In this document: positions 16,930 through 26,733 of the stretch, piece by piece
Layout: every line of letters begins with the position of its first letter
How positions within the stretch are numbered: the stretch's first letter is position 1
NCBI GenBank assembly: GCA_016716565.1
Contig: JADJWC010000004.1
Location: 62,001 to 126,000, forward strand
Reading direction: 5' to 3'
Length of the DNA stretch: 64,000 nt
Origin: a bacterium
Lineage (GTDB): Bacteria; Bacteroidota; Ignavibacteria; Ignavibacteriales; Ignavibacteriaceae
The notes under the pieces: model-generated
Told to the model about the DNA's origin: nothing
What the model saw: the letters and a program-made list of their open reading frames with translations, nothing else
Database searches by the model: none
Made by a program: the position numbers and the translations under genes

Positions 16930-18267
16930 TTACCTCAATAACACCATCTTTTTAGTTTCGATATAATTACCAGATTTCAATCGATAGAAATAGATACCAG
17001 ATACTGGACTCTTGATGCTGGATGATGGATTAAACTCAACTTCATAAGTGCCGGCCTGTTTTTCTTCATTAACAAGAGTTGCAATTTCATTTCCCAAAAC
17101 ATCATAAACTTTAAGCGTAACATTACCAGCCACAGGTAACTGATAACTGATTACCGTGCTTGGATTAAACGGGTTGGGGAAGTTTTGAGAGAGACTGAAT
17201 TCATTAGGGAATATTCCTGAGTCATCAACTGACAAACCAAAATCAGCGTGAAATGGCTGCGAAAGAGAATCTATTCGCATTCCATTTTGCCTAACTATTA
17301 ATTGAATGTCATATTTGTTCTGCTCTGAATAAAAAATAGAATCAAACGGAATAATAACTGGATCATAAGGTGGCCAGGATTTTGGATGAAACCAAAGTTC
17401 GTAATCGTATTCATCTAGTGAATCAATCACAATGAAATAATAATTATCAAGCGGTATCTGGGTACCTGTAGAATCATAGTAATAGAAATAAGTATTAAAA
17501 CCCGGTTCAATTGAAATGCTGTCACGTTCATTCGTACTGATTAAATTTTTACAAATAATTTCAGGAGTTGTGCATCCGCCATTTACTAGCGCAGTATCAA
17601 CTTGTGGGAAAAATTGTATTTGTACATTAATTGGTGTAGGAATTAATTCAAATCTTTGCAGTACTCTTTCCAGGAAATTATAGTCATCTATCAGATTGTA
17701 TAAATCTAGAATAACGTTTAATGTATCAACCGTTGATATATAAGTTGGATGAATATCAAGACCTGCAGATTGCCCTATTAGAATCGGTGAAATGGTGCCT
17801 ATCGGTGCAGGAATGCCCGAGCTCATAAAACTTGTATCGATAACTATTCCGTGTGTGAAAGTTGTATCAATACCTGTTACTGAATCTACAAATGAAGAAA
17901 CAAGTAGGTAAAGCATTTCATCTAATCCGATGTGATTCCAGAATGCCTGATTAGTTGAGTCAATAGCTGGATTGGAAACTAAATACATCGGTTTACCTTC
18001 TGCTGAATAATTTTTTAATATGTCAGCATTTATTTCTGACAAAACATATGGAAAATCAATGAATAGAAATGCTGCATCAAAATTGTAAATTGAATCATCC
18101 AGTGATTCGGCAATGAAAACAGAATCTTCTGTCAATTGTGAGAGGGTGTATTGGAAACTTGATGATACATCATCCGGATCGAAGATATATATACTATGGT
18201 CCTGAGAATAAATTCTTGAAGTGAGGGCGAGAAACAGAAAACAGGCAAAATATTTTAGAGCTTTCAT
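16930..18267 (-). CDS. T9SS cargo protein without propeller repeats
   Basis: A 445-residue protein with a signal peptide (ends TSRIYSQ), an N-terminal region with SIYIFDPDD and alternating hydrophobic and acidic segments that may form an alpha/beta fold, then a beta-rich domain (YFIVIDSLDEYDYELW). It ends in a T9SS sorting domain (SQNFPNPFNPSTVISY ... KVYDVLGNEIATLV ... TKKMVLLR). The family of the N-terminal part is not recognised. It is the first gene of the minus-strand cargo group, with a good promoter match upstream at 18294-18324 and GGGAG eight bases before the ATG. Confidence 0.82.
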   Translation of the reverse strand: MKALKYFACFLFLALTSRIYSQDHSIYIFDPDDVSSSFQYTLSQLTEDSVFIAESLDDSIYNFDAAFLFIDFPYVLSEINADILKNYSAEGKPMYLVSNPAIDSTNQAFWNHIGLDEMLYLLVSSFVDSVTGIDTTFTHGIVIDTSFMSSGIPAPIGTISPILIGQSAGLDIHPTYISTVDTLNVILDLYNLIDDYNFLERVLQRFELIPTPINVQIQFFPQVDTALVNGGCTTPEIICKNLISTNERDSISIEPGFNTYFYYYDSTGTQIPLDNYYFIVIDSLDEYDYELWFHPKSWPPYDPVIIPFDSIFYSEQNKYDIQLIVRQNGMRIDSLSQPFHADFGLSVDDSGIFPNEFSLSQNFPNPFNPSTVISYQLPVAGNVTLKVYDVLGNEIATLVNEEKQAGTYEVEFNPSSSIKSPVSGIYFYRLKSGNYIETKKMVLLR

Positions 18268-18293
18268 GGCTACTACTCCCTGATTTGTTGCTT

Positions 18294-18324
18294 CAAACGT
18301 AATAAATTACTTTTTAAGATTCAA
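18294..18324 (-). promoter_or_regulatory. Bacteroidota-type promoter (TTG-N20-TAnnTTTG)
   Basis: On the minus strand TTG (18324-18322) is followed by 20 bases and TACGTTTG (18301-18294), matching the Bacteroidetes sigma factor consensus of TTG, 19-21 bases, TAnnTTTG. It lies 27 bases before the ATG of the cargo gene at 18267. The spacing suits a short leader with the GGGAG ribosome site. Confidence 0.65.
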
Positions 18325-18389
18325 TTTAGATAAGAAGCATCCGACAATTTTTAATATCTTTGCTCATAAATTTTAACGGAATAAGTCAT

Positions 18390-19112
18390 TTGAGCGATTT
18401 CAATTACGTAGATCATTACAAAAAAGACGCTGTCGAATTCGATTACTTCGAGGAACGCAAAGGTGCCACAGCACACGATGAAAGACGTGTAAGGGAATTT
18501 ATCATCGCAAAAATTCCGAATAGTGTTAATTCAATTCTCGATGTCGGCTGCGGGAATGGCTGGGTTGCAAAAGAATTTCTTCCAAAAGGGAAGTCAATTG
18601 TTTCGATGGATATTTCTGTTACAAATCCGTCAATTGTCAAAAAGCTTTATTCCAATCCAAAACATTTTGCAGTTACGGCAGATTCATTTCATCTTCCCTT
18701 TAACGATGATTCTTTCGATTGTGTAATTGCATCGGAGATAATCGAGCACGTTTTCGATCCAGCTGTTTTTATCAAAGAATTATTCCGTGTAGTGAAAAGG
18801 CGAGGAAGTCTGATAGTTACAACTCCATACAAGGAAAAAATTATATATTATCTCTGTATTCATTGCAATCAAAAAACACCTGCCAATGCTCACATCCATT
18901 CCTTCGATGAGCATAAACTTCAAAGTTTGTATACGGGCAATGATCTGGGAAAATTCAATTATGAGACTTTCGGGAATAAAGCGCTTCTTTTTTTAAGAAC
19001 CCACGTGATACTCAAGTTTTTTCCGTTCTGGTTGTGGAAGTTAAAAGATAAATTCGCAAACTGGATTTATCATAAACCTGTGCATATCATCTGTGAGTTT
19101 AAGAAGAAGTGA
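18390..19112 (+). CDS. Class I SAM-dependent methyltransferase
   Basis: The TTG at 18390 gives a protein of about 240 residues starting MSDFNYVDHYKKDAVEFDYF; a TTG at 18360 would add ten residues but overlaps a TATCTTTG word that could be a promoter element. Motif I is LDVGCGNGW, and later come MDISVTNPS, NDDSFDCVIASEIIEH and FRVVKRRGSLIVTTP, the usual methyltransferase 11 fold. CIHCNQKTP adds a Cys pair before the C-terminal part. The substrate is unknown. It faces a minus-strand group of glycosyltransferase and sugar genes, so a role in lipid or glycan methylation is plausible. Confidence 0.82.
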   Translation: MSDFNYVDHYKKDAVEFDYFEERKGATAHDERRVREFIIAKIPNSVNSILDVGCGNGWVAKEFLPKGKSIVSMDISVTNPSIVKKLYSNPKHFAVTADSFHLPFNDDSFDCVIASEIIEHVFDPAVFIKELFRVVKRRGSLIVTTPYKEKIIYYLCIHCNQKTPANAHIHSFDEHKLQSLYTGNDLGKFNYETFGNKALLFLRTHVILKFFPFWLWKLKDKFANWIYHKPVHIICEFKKK

Positions 19113-19127
19113 AGTTGCCACCTCACT

Positions 19128-19195
19128 GTCATTCCTGCGAAAGCAGGAATCCAAGACTATGGAAATAAATGGATTCCCACTTGCGTGGGAATGAC
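19128..19195. repeat. Intergenic double-hairpin palindromic repeat
   Basis: It begins GTCATTCC and ends GGAATGAC. It holds two perfect eight-base stems with four-base loops: ATTCCTGC-GAAA-GCAGGAAT (19131-19150) and ATTCCCAC-TTGC-GTGGGAAT (19173-19192). It sits between convergent genes and could also stop transcription, though neither side has a strong T run. The first hairpin closely matches one inside a coding sequence at 41331. Confidence 0.7.
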
Positions 19196-19204
19196 AAAAG
19201 CATT

Positions 19205-20328
19205 CTAGTTCTTAAAGGTTTGTAGTAGGTTGGTAACTTCCTTTTCCCAATTCAATTCCTGCGAAGCAATATGGCAGTTTTGCTTCTTACTTTCGTAAAG
19301 ACTTTCATCCTCGGTCAGCTTTTTTATTGCAGAAATCAATTCGTCTTTATTCTCCAATTCAACTACGTAACCGACATCGTACTTCTCAACAATTTCTTTC
19401 ATTTGTGGCAGATTGCTGACAATAACCGGAACATCAGCCATTATGTATTCGAAAAGTTTATTTGGAAGTGCGTGATAATAACTAATACTAACATTTTCTA
19501 TCAAAGATACTCCGATATCAGCAGATGAAGTAATTTTTGGCAGTTCATCCTGTGTTAACTTACCGAGGAAATAAACTTTATTACTGACATTCATTTCAAT
19601 GGCAAGTTGTCTATAATATTCTTCATATTCACCACCACCGGCAACTACAAAAACATTATCTGTCAATTCATTCAACACTGAAAACACACGTTCTATTCCT
19701 CTACCTTTTAGAAGAACTCCCTGATAGAGAATTATTCTTTTTGTCTTATCAATTTGTAATTGTGAACGAAGATCAAGTTGGAGCACAGGTTTATAGTATC
19801 TCGGAAGATTTCGCAAAAGGATTAAGTTATTTATCCGAAACTCCTTCTGCAAGAATTCACCATCCATCGGACCCGTTACCATTACAAAATCTGCCCGCTT
19901 AATAAATAATTTTCAATCCATTTCCAGAAAGCCTGTTTAAACTTTTTTTCTTTTAATCCTGCTAAGTAACCGAATAGTTCACGCGAGTCATAATAGATTT
20001 TTGCACGCTTCAGCTTTCCAAAAATGACAGCAAAAGGAAGTGTGTAAATATCCTCTGCGAAAATAATCGATGCTTTTGTCCTGAGCAGTTTAACTTTCAA
20101 ATGCCATAAAAATTTCAGATAGAAGGAAAGTGAGAGAAAACCTTTTTTCAGTTTGTAGATTGAAATTGCACCACTAGATTCCTTAAATCCAGCAGTTAGC
20201 CAGTCAAAGCCGATAAATTCAACGTCATAATTATTTGCTGAAAGTGTATCGTAAAGATTTTTGCATCGCGTATCATAATTGATGTTGCCGAGGAATGTAA
20301 TAAGAACTTTTTTATTCGAGCTCATCAA
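19205..20328 (-). CDS. Family 4 glycosyltransferase, split by a single-base deletion
   Basis: Two adjoining frames make one enzyme. The N-terminal part (20328 to about 19900) has the GT-B opening KKVLITFLGNINYDTRCKN and ends at a TAA (19882-19884). The C-terminal part (19882-19205) has RIILYQGVLLKGRGIERV, FLGKLTQDELP and the donor-binding LPNKLFEYIMADVPVI. Read with one extra base near 19893-19900, the junction becomes ENYLIKRADFVMVTGP, a continuous protein of about 374 residues, which is normal for GT4. No long homopolymer lies at the site. The stop/start TAATG might allow coupled translation of two halves, but an indel is simpler. It probably adds a sugar to a lipid-linked or surface glycan. 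Confidence 0.82.
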
Positions 20329-20344
20329 TTCAGCTCAACTCGAT

Positions 20345-21304
20345 TTATAATTTTTTACGGAGAGTGTTGCGCATAACAGTCTTCGCATCAAACTTTTCTT
20401 TGAAGTCGATAAGATTCATACTTGGTGTCATTGGATTTTCAGCTTTTGTATCTTGCGATACGCCAATATCAACATACTTGTATCCTTTTTCTGTAGACCA
20501 TTTAACAACCTCGTACATCACACGATGAATTGGTTTTAAATGTTCGTATTCATAAAGAAGCATATTGTAAAAACAAAGCGTCACAATTTGATTCGCAACA
20601 AACAAAGACGAACCGGCAATTGGTTTATCCTTGTAATAAACCATGAACAATACAAGGTTATCCGGAAGCAGCTGTGTCAGCTTAATTAAATCTTCAAGTG
20701 AGTGAGTTGGCTTTACATTATGTCTGGCTTTATTCTCAACAAGTATAGGATGAAATTCATCGTAACGATTATTAATTTCAACTTTGATGTCGGGATCTTT
20801 TAATGTCTTCCTTATATTCCTTCTCACTGTCTGTTGAAATCTTGAAATAATCTCCTCGTTTGGATCAAGTTTTATCGCACTTGAAATGTAATGAAGATCA
20901 TAGTTAAATCCCTGCCACAGCATTGCGAAATCAAGATTTTCATTTGGATGTCGTTCATAAACACGAGGAGCAGAAGTTAAGAGAAATTCTTTTATTCCTG
21001 TTTTCTTTCCGTACTCAATTAATGTTGATACGATATCCATTGCTTCAGCAAACTTCACATCTTTTGTAACAATGGAGCCGTAACTTGCACCAATTGGTGA
21101 TTCATACAAATCTCCGATTCGAGAACCGGGGAGAAGTGCTACAATATTTCCTTTGTCCAGAAAAATCAGATGGTTGAAATTAAATTTACCGGGTTTATGG
21201 TAGTCGAAAAATTTCTGCATATGGAACATCGTACCGTTATTCGACTCAAGTACAAATTGATCCCACTTATCTTTCCATTGCTCGGAGTATTCGATTATTT
21301 CCAT
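20345..21304 (-). CDS. FemAB-like / GNAT-fold acyltransferase
   Basis: A 319-residue protein. It opens with the pattern of FemAB-related proteins (WDQFVLESNNGTMFHMQKFFDYH), then RIGDLYESPIGASYGSI, FQQTVRRNIRKTLK, and the acceptor-domain parts YKDKPIAGSSLFV and KGYKYVDIGVSQ. Family members transfer aminoacyl or acyl groups to peptidoglycan, lipids or glycans. No signal peptide is seen. It is 16 bases from the GT4 gene on the same strand, so it probably takes part in the same envelope sugar pathway. The donor and acceptor cannot be named. Confidence 0.8.
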   Translation of the reverse strand: MEIIEYSEQWKDKWDQFVLESNNGTMFHMQKFFDYHKPGKFNFNHLIFLDKGNIVALLPGSRIGDLYESPIGASYGSIVTKDVKFAEAMDIVSTLIEYGKKTGIKEFLLTSAPRVYERHPNENLDFAMLWQGFNYDLHYISSAIKLDPNEEIISRFQQTVRRNIRKTLKDPDIKVEINNRYDEFHPILVENKARHNVKPTHSLEDLIKLTQLLPDNLVLFMVYYKDKPIAGSSLFVANQIVTLCFYNMLLYEYEHLKPIHRVMYEVVKWSTEKGYKYVDIGVSQDTKAENPMTPSMNLIDFKEKFDAKTVMRNTLRKKL

Positions 21305-21376
21305 TCGGTTTAGTAAGTATTAAAAATATATTGCGGTAAATTTACTAAAATGTTTGAAGGAATAATGAGATAAATT

Positions 21377-22843
21377 TCAGTTTAATTTCTCATAGAAAAT
21401 AAAGTCATTGAATGAAGCAACTTTTCTATATTGATTCGAATTTAAGATTGAAAAATCAGGTAACGTATACTTTTGCATTTGCAATTCTTCAATATGCTTT
21501 TTGTTAAACAGAATCCAATCACTATTTGCTATTTGACTAAAATTAAAATTTTTGCCTGAGATTTTTTTTGAATCAGCATTATAATCGCGAATCAAATCGA
21601 CGCTGTATTTTGTATAATGGTCGGTGTAAATGGTTTTTGCTGGATTATGTCTGAGAAAAGTTTTTAGTGAATTTAGATTTTCTGTATTAAAAAAGATTTG
21701 GTATTCAAAACACATTATTAAGCTTCCAATAATATATATTGCTATCAATCCAGTCTTAATAAGTTTTGAAAAACGATTGATGAAGATAGCTGATAAAATA
21801 ATCATCGGCATCAGTAATGGATATATATACCAGCTTCTTGCAAGGTCGAGAGGTTTGTATTCAGAGAATGAAGTTGTGAATGCAATGAGTAGAATTGCCA
21901 TTCCCCATAACCAAAATAATAAAAGGCTGTTCTTCTTATCTCGTAAGCTAAAATAGGTCTGTACCATAGTCACAAGTGGAAGAAACAAATAAAACCTCCG
22001 CAAAAAAACTGATTTTATGTTTATCAGGAAAATCTGATCAAATAAATTTCGCAAATAGTTTCTTGAACCTGATAATTTCTGCGCCGTGTATGGAAAGAAA
22101 TCATAAAAGCTGTATTGGTAATTGAGATTAGTAGTCGTGATCCGATAGAAAAAATCATTGTGCAACAGGAGGTAAACAAATCCTTCAATTAAATAATTTA
22201 AGAAAATAAAAATTAGTCCAACTGCAAGCTGAAAATTTATTCTCCTGTTCTTAATAAAGAAGTAGATGATCATAGCGATCATCAGGATTAAAACATAGTA
22301 TATAGTTTCTTTGAATTGCATTGAGAGAAATAAAGATAATCCTCCTAGAAAAGACAGCAGTTTCTTATTCTCTACGTAGGATTTGAAGAGCAAATAAATT
22401 CCAAGATTTATAAAAAAGATATTAATCAAATCAGGAAAACCAATCGAGGCAAAAATTACATCAGTAGGAAAAAACGCAATCAACAAAGCTGACATTAAAG
22501 CAATTTCTTTTTTTGCAGTAAAAAGTTCGGCTAGTTTATACGTTAAAAAAATATTAAGAATAGAAAACAGGAATGGGAAGAAGATTGTAGCGAATTCAGT
22601 TACTCCGAAAATCATCATTGAAAATGCTGTAAGTCCGATAAATCCCAACCGCAACGGAAAAACAGGATAGCCAAGATAATCGTGCAGAATATCACGGCTG
22701 ACTAGTGTCTGGCTCAGATACGTATAATAAGCATCATCAGAAAAAATGTGACCTGTAAAGAAAAAAAGTCTGACGAGAATTCCGATAAGAAATACAAAGC
22801 TTAATAGTAAAACGTGTCTGGTCCCATTATCAGTTTTTGCCAA
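21377..22843 (-). CDS. GT39/ArnT-like membrane glycosyltransferase
   Basis: A 488-residue protein with about eleven membrane helices. The N-terminal loop after helix 1 has DDAYYTYLSQ, where the catalytic acidic pair of GT-C enzymes lies. Middle helices (FFPFLFSILNIFLTYKLAEL, FPTDVIFASIGFPDL) fit the dolichyl-phosphate-mannose transferase type. It would transfer a sugar from a polyprenyl-phosphate donor to protein or lipid on the outer face of the inner membrane. It overlaps the upstream gene of the same type by about 14 bases, so the pair is probably co-translated. Confidence 0.8.
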   Translation of the reverse strand: MAKTDNGTRHVLLLSFVFLIGILVRLFFFTGHIFSDDAYYTYLSQTLVSRDILHDYLGYPVFPLRLGFIGLTAFSMMIFGVTEFATIFFPFLFSILNIFLTYKLAELFTAKKEIALMSALLIAFFPTDVIFASIGFPDLINIFFINLGIYLLFKSYVENKKLLSFLGGLSLFLSMQFKETIYYVLILMIAMIIYFFIKNRRINFQLAVGLIFIFLNYLIEGFVYLLLHNDFFYRITTTNLNYQYSFYDFFPYTAQKLSGSRNYLRNLFDQIFLINIKSVFLRRFYLFLPLVTMVQTYFSLRDKKNSLLLFWLWGMAILLIAFTTSFSEYKPLDLARSWYIYPLLMPMIILSAIFINRFSKLIKTGLIAIYIIGSLIMCFEYQIFFNTENLNSLKTFLRHNPAKTIYTDHYTKYSVDLIRDYNADSKKISGKNFNFSQIANSDWILFNKKHIEELQMQKYTLPDFSILNSNQYRKVASFNDFIFYEKLN

Positions 22844-24160
22844 GTTTGTTTACTCCGAACTTGAATTTTGTCTGAATATAATATGCTGCAAATGGAAGCA
22901 GAAGAATGAACATTGGATATTTGTATCGTGGAGTTCCAACAGTTAACATTAACATCAAAGTAGCGAAAAGGATAAAAAGTAAAATTATCTGAACCAGCTC
23001 ATTATTATTTTTTTGTCTTAATATTTTGTAAATACCGAACACCATAGCTATTAGCATAAAGTAATAAAACAAATGTGTTATTATTAGGATTGAAAGGTAA
23101 AAGATTTTTCCTGTTGTCGTTGTATTCGGTAAAGCTTTTTCAAAATCATTTTCTATGAACAGAATTCTTATCACTCTTAAAAAGTTTGTATCATCAAAAC
23201 CAAGCAAAGTTGAAATTGAAATATCATCCCATCCGTATGCGTGAAGCAATTTAAGTGGTGCAAGCAAAAGCCATTTGATCGGATTCTCTTTTATCCATTT
23301 GAATGCCTGTTCTTTATGAAACTCTCCTTTTTGAATGTAGGTTAATTTATCACTATTCTCGATGTAGCCGCTTTTTCCTGGTTGATGAACAGTTGCATTA
23401 AATCCGCCCGTTGCATCGTCATTTGCACCAATCAAAAGATTAACAGGTCCGGTTGTGGATGTAAATTCAAACTGACCAAAATGTGAATATGTGATTGCAC
23501 CAAAAGTTAAAATGAATATTAAAGTTCCTATATAAACGTAGGAATATTTGGCATAATTTTTTTTTTAATGCTATAAAAAATCTGAACCATAATTAATGCA
23601 ACAATCAATGCCCAGCCTAAAGGGCGTACAGCAATTGCTGCACCTATAAAAGCCCCTGATAATATGTTAAAGATAATTTTTTTTAATGAAAACAGGTAAA
23701 TCGAAATACTAATCAAAAATGTGAAGAGAAGTTCAGTGTAATTCTGCAAAACCATTCCCATAGTATTTAAGCATAAAACATATAGTAAAACTAATAGACC
23801 TGATGCTTCTTCATTAAAAATCTTCTTTGTTATTTTGTATGTAAAAAATAATTGAGCAAGAACTATTATTATGTTCAGTAAACCAATCATTACAGGTGAA
23901 TTGTAAATATGTAGAATGAGGACAAGAGTGTTTATGTAAAGAGGAGCTGTAATGTAATCCTCGTACAAGTGTTTGTCTGCCGGATAAAATTCATTCAGCG
24001 AAATACATTCCTGCGCAAGTTTGTAGTAATATAATGAGTCGCTTCTGTAAGTTATATTCTTAGTAAAAACAAGAGTTAATTGAATTAAAATATAAATAAG
24101 TACAATTAACTTTATCTTTGAAACACTGAATTTAATTAGCTTTTCCATAAACTTGCTCAA
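22830..24160 (-). CDS. GT39-like membrane glycosyltransferase, split at an A10 run
   Basis: Two frames form one multi-helix protein. The N-terminal part has YRSDSLYYYKLAQ (acidic GT-C loop), ITAPLYINTL and AVRPLGWAL, and stops at about 23533. The C-terminal part continues from the same place in another frame as KNYAKYSYVYIGTLIF ... GQFEFTSTTGPVNLLIGAND, through NATVHQPGKSGY and the final helices, to 22830. The switch is at ten A's on the coding strand (T10 at 23557-23566); eleven would restore one protein of about 443 residues. The start is TTG 24160 or, more likely, ATG 24148 (MEKLIKF). Probable role: sugar transfer from a lipid-linked donor. Confidence 0.78.
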
Positions 24161-24185
24161 ATATAAATAAATTGGTTTTTATACT

Positions 24186-25325
24186 TTGAAAAGAAAAAGA
24201 ATTTTGATTTCTCCTAATGGTTTTAAAGAGTGTGATGATTCAGTAACCATAGCTGAAACGATGAAATATTATTTGTCTGATATTAAAGATGCTGAACTAT
24301 TAGTCAGACCTATTTCCGATGGGGGAGATGGTTTCCTGAATGTTTGTAAATATTATTTTGGTGGAGAAATCAGAAATTATAAAATATCAACAGCATACGA
24401 TGATTCTAGCTTTGAATGTCCGGTTCTCTATTGTCACGAAAGGCGAGAGATTTATATAGAATCAGCAGAAGTACTGGGATTGAAGGTTATACCGAAGCAT
24501 TTCAGGAATCCCCTAAAACTTTCCTCCAAAGGATTAGGAGAGTTGTTACTCAAAATAAATGAAGAAATTGAGCAGAAAAAAATCAGTGTAAACAAAGTCT
24601 TTATTGGAATTGGAGGAACAGCAACAATCGATATGGGAATGGGCATGATGTCTGAATTAGGTCTTACATTGTATGATTCGTCAAATATACTCCTAAACGT
24701 GATCCCGGAGAATTATTTAAGTGTTTCCAAATTAGAATACACTCCAATAAAATTGCCTTTTGAAATTATTCCGATAGTTGATGTCGATAATTTACTGATG
24801 GGAAACGATAGTGGTATAATGATCTATGGAAAACAAAAAGGTGCAGATGAAATGATGATTTCACTACTTATTAAAGGATTTAATCATCTATTGAATCTAT
24901 TAAAAAACAATAACTTAGTCTATATTACTCAAAGTTTATCCGGGGCTGGAGGAGGAATCCCGGCTGCGATACAACTTTTTTATGACTCATCAGTGATAAA
25001 ATCCAAAAATTTTCTAGTGTCAAATCTTGGATTCGCATATCATCTTAATAAAGTTGATTATCTCATCACTGGTGAAGGAGCATATGATATACAAACCGGT
25101 TTTGGTAAGGGAGCAGGAATTTTGATTAAATTATTCTATTCAAATATTGAAAAAATCTTCCTTGTCTGTGGGGGGATCAGTAAAGAATCCAGGGAAGAAT
25201 TACCTGAAAAAATCTATCCTGTTGAATTACAAAGCTTTTTTGAAAATCCTGCAGAATCAATAGCTAATTATAAGTTAGGATTGAAATTAGCTTGTGAGAA
25301 AATAAAGGGTGAGCTAAACTTTTAA
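24186..25325 (+). CDS. Glycerate kinase (GlxK/GarK family)
   Basis: A 379-residue protein of the type 1 glycerate kinase family, which makes 2- or 3-phosphoglycerate from D-glycerate and ATP. Visible family motifs are ISPNGFKECDDSVTIAE, ISDGGDGFLN, GIGGTATIDMGMGMMSELG, SGAGGGIPAA and TGEGAYDIQTGFGKG. The length fits. The TTG start at 24186 keeps the first strand (KRKRILISPNGFKE). It is divergent from the GT39-like gene with only about 25 bases between them, and stands alone metabolically: no other glycerate or glyoxylate gene is nearby. Confidence 0.88.
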   Translation: MKRKRILISPNGFKECDDSVTIAETMKYYLSDIKDAELLVRPISDGGDGFLNVCKYYFGGEIRNYKISTAYDDSSFECPVLYCHERREIYIESAEVLGLKVIPKHFRNPLKLSSKGLGELLLKINEEIEQKKISVNKVFIGIGGTATIDMGMGMMSELGLTLYDSSNILLNVIPENYLSVSKLEYTPIKLPFEIIPIVDVDNLLMGNDSGIMIYGKQKGADEMMISLLIKGFNHLLNLLKNNNLVYITQSLSGAGGGIPAAIQLFYDSSVIKSKNFLVSNLGFAYHLNKVDYLITGEGAYDIQTGFGKGAGILIKLFYSNIEKIFLVCGGISKESREELPEKIYPVELQSFFENPAESIANYKLGLKLACEKIKGELNF

Positions 25326-25402
25326 TATTTTATCACATCGTGAAAAATTGCTAAATTAGCATCAAAATCAATATCACTTCTAACTAAAGAATTTATACAA
25401 AG

Positions 25403-26242
25403 ATGAAGCAATATCTCGATCTTGTAAAGACTGTAATAGAAAATGGTGTGAGGAAGAAAACTCGTACTGGCGTTGATACAATCTCTTACTTCGGAGCCTT
25501 TTACAAAGTAGATCTGAGTGATGGATTTCCATTATTGACAACTAAAAAAATGCAGTGGAAATCATTGCTTCACGAAGTTCTTTGGTATCTATCCGGTGAT
25601 AACCATATCAGAAATTTGAGGCAGCATACTAAAATTTGGGATGCGTGGGCTGATGAAAACGGAGTTTTGGAAACAGCATACGGATATTACTGGCGGCATT
25701 TTCCGAGCGCACAGAAAAATAAGAATGGCGATTGGGTGGTTCGAGAGGTGGATCAGATTCAGTATGTGATTGATGAGATCAGGAGAAATCCAAATAGCAG
25801 GCGACTCGTGATTTCAGCATGGGAACCTGGAAACGCAACCACAAGTAAACTTCCGCCGTGTCACTATACATTTGTTTTCAATGTGAACGATGGGAAACTA
25901 AATTGTCACCTTACTCAGCGTTCAGGTGATATTGCACTTGGAATACCATTTAATCTGGCAGCTTATTCATTGCTCACTCAGGTGATAGCACAGCAAGTTG
26001 AATTAGAACTTGGCCAATTTGCTCATACAATCGTGGATGCTCATATTTACGTCGGTGAAAAGGGAACCGAGACTGAAAGGTATGATCATCTTGAAGGACT
26101 GAAAGAACAATTGAAACGGGAACCTCTGCCGCTTCCTCAATTGAAAATTGCTGACAAGCCGATGGATGAATTGAAGTTTGAAGATTTCGAGCTTATAAAT
26201 TATCAGTATCATGATAAAATCTCTTTTGAGGTTGCTGTTTGA
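25403..26242 (+). CDS. thyA: Thymidylate synthase
   Basis: A 279-residue ThyA that converts dUMP and methylene-tetrahydrofolate to dTMP and dihydrofolate. Seen: start KQYLDLVKTVIENGVRKK, KTRTGVDTISYFG, WKSLLHEVLWYLSGD, SRRLVISAWEP, the catalytic cysteine in LPPCHYTFVF (Cys153), QRSGDIALGIPFN and HIYVG. Nothing is missing. The stop overlaps the TTG start of folA by four bases, so the enzyme that makes dihydrofolate is coupled to the one that recycles it. Confidence 0.97.
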   Translation: MKQYLDLVKTVIENGVRKKTRTGVDTISYFGAFYKVDLSDGFPLLTTKKMQWKSLLHEVLWYLSGDNHIRNLRQHTKIWDAWADENGVLETAYGYYWRHFPSAQKNKNGDWVVREVDQIQYVIDEIRRNPNSRRLVISAWEPGNATTSKLPPCHYTFVFNVNDGKLNCHLTQRSGDIALGIPFNLAAYSLLTQVIAQQVELELGQFAHTIVDAHIYVGEKGTETERYDHLEGLKEQLKREPLPLPQLKIADKPMDELKFEDFELINYQYHDKISFEVAV

Positions 26243-26733
26243 AGTTAATCATCATCGCAGCAATTGCAGAAAATAATGTTATTGGCAAAACTAACGGTGA
26301 AATGCCGTGGCATGTTAAGGAAGAGTTTCAGCATTTTAAGCAGACGACTCTGGGCTCACCCGTTATAATGGGAAGAAAGACTTTTGAAACACTTGGTAAA
26401 CCATTGAAAGGCAGAGAGAATATAATTGTTACGAGAAATAAAAATTTTAAAGTTGAATTTGATGAAACGGTATTAACTCATTCGCTTAATGAAGCGATTG
26501 AATATTGTAAATCCAATAAGTATGAGAAAGCTTTTATTATTGGTGGTGGAAATATTTATAAACAGGCTATGTCACTGGCAGATGAAATGATATTATCGTT
26601 TATGAAATTTAAAGCTGATGGAGAAGTTACCTTCCCGGAAATAAAGCAAAGCGATTGGGAGATTAAATCAACGGAAGACAGAGAGCAATTTGAAATCAGA
26701 AGATATGTGAAAAGGAATGGCAAAGCGAATTAA
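26239..26733 (+). CDS. folA: Dihydrofolate reductase
   Basis: A 164-residue DHFR that reduces dihydrofolate with NADPH. Motifs are IIAAIAENNVIGKTNGEMPW, an acidic catalytic position in WHVKEEFQHFK, VIMGRKTFETLG and IIGGGNIYKQAM. The TTG at 26239 overlaps the thyA stop, and the tail overlaps the mutL start by 17 bases. The three genes form one operon. Confidence 0.95.
   Translation: MKLIIIAAIAENNVIGKTNGEMPWHVKEEFQHFKQTTLGSPVIMGRKTFETLGKPLKGRENIIVTRNKNFKVEFDETVLTHSLNEAIEYCKSNKYEKAFIIGGGNIYKQAMSLADEMILSFMKFKADGEVTFPEIKQSDWEIKSTEDREQFEIRRYVKRNGKAN

Noticed and set aside
19882..19884. Two separate glycosyltransferase genes joined by TAATG
   Set aside because: Neither half is a complete GT-B enzyme, and one base restores a single protein of normal length; split translation is less likely.
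24158..24165. TATATTTG on the minus strand as promoter of the GT39-like gene
   Set aside because: It overlaps the TTG start, has no TTG upstream and would leave almost no leader.
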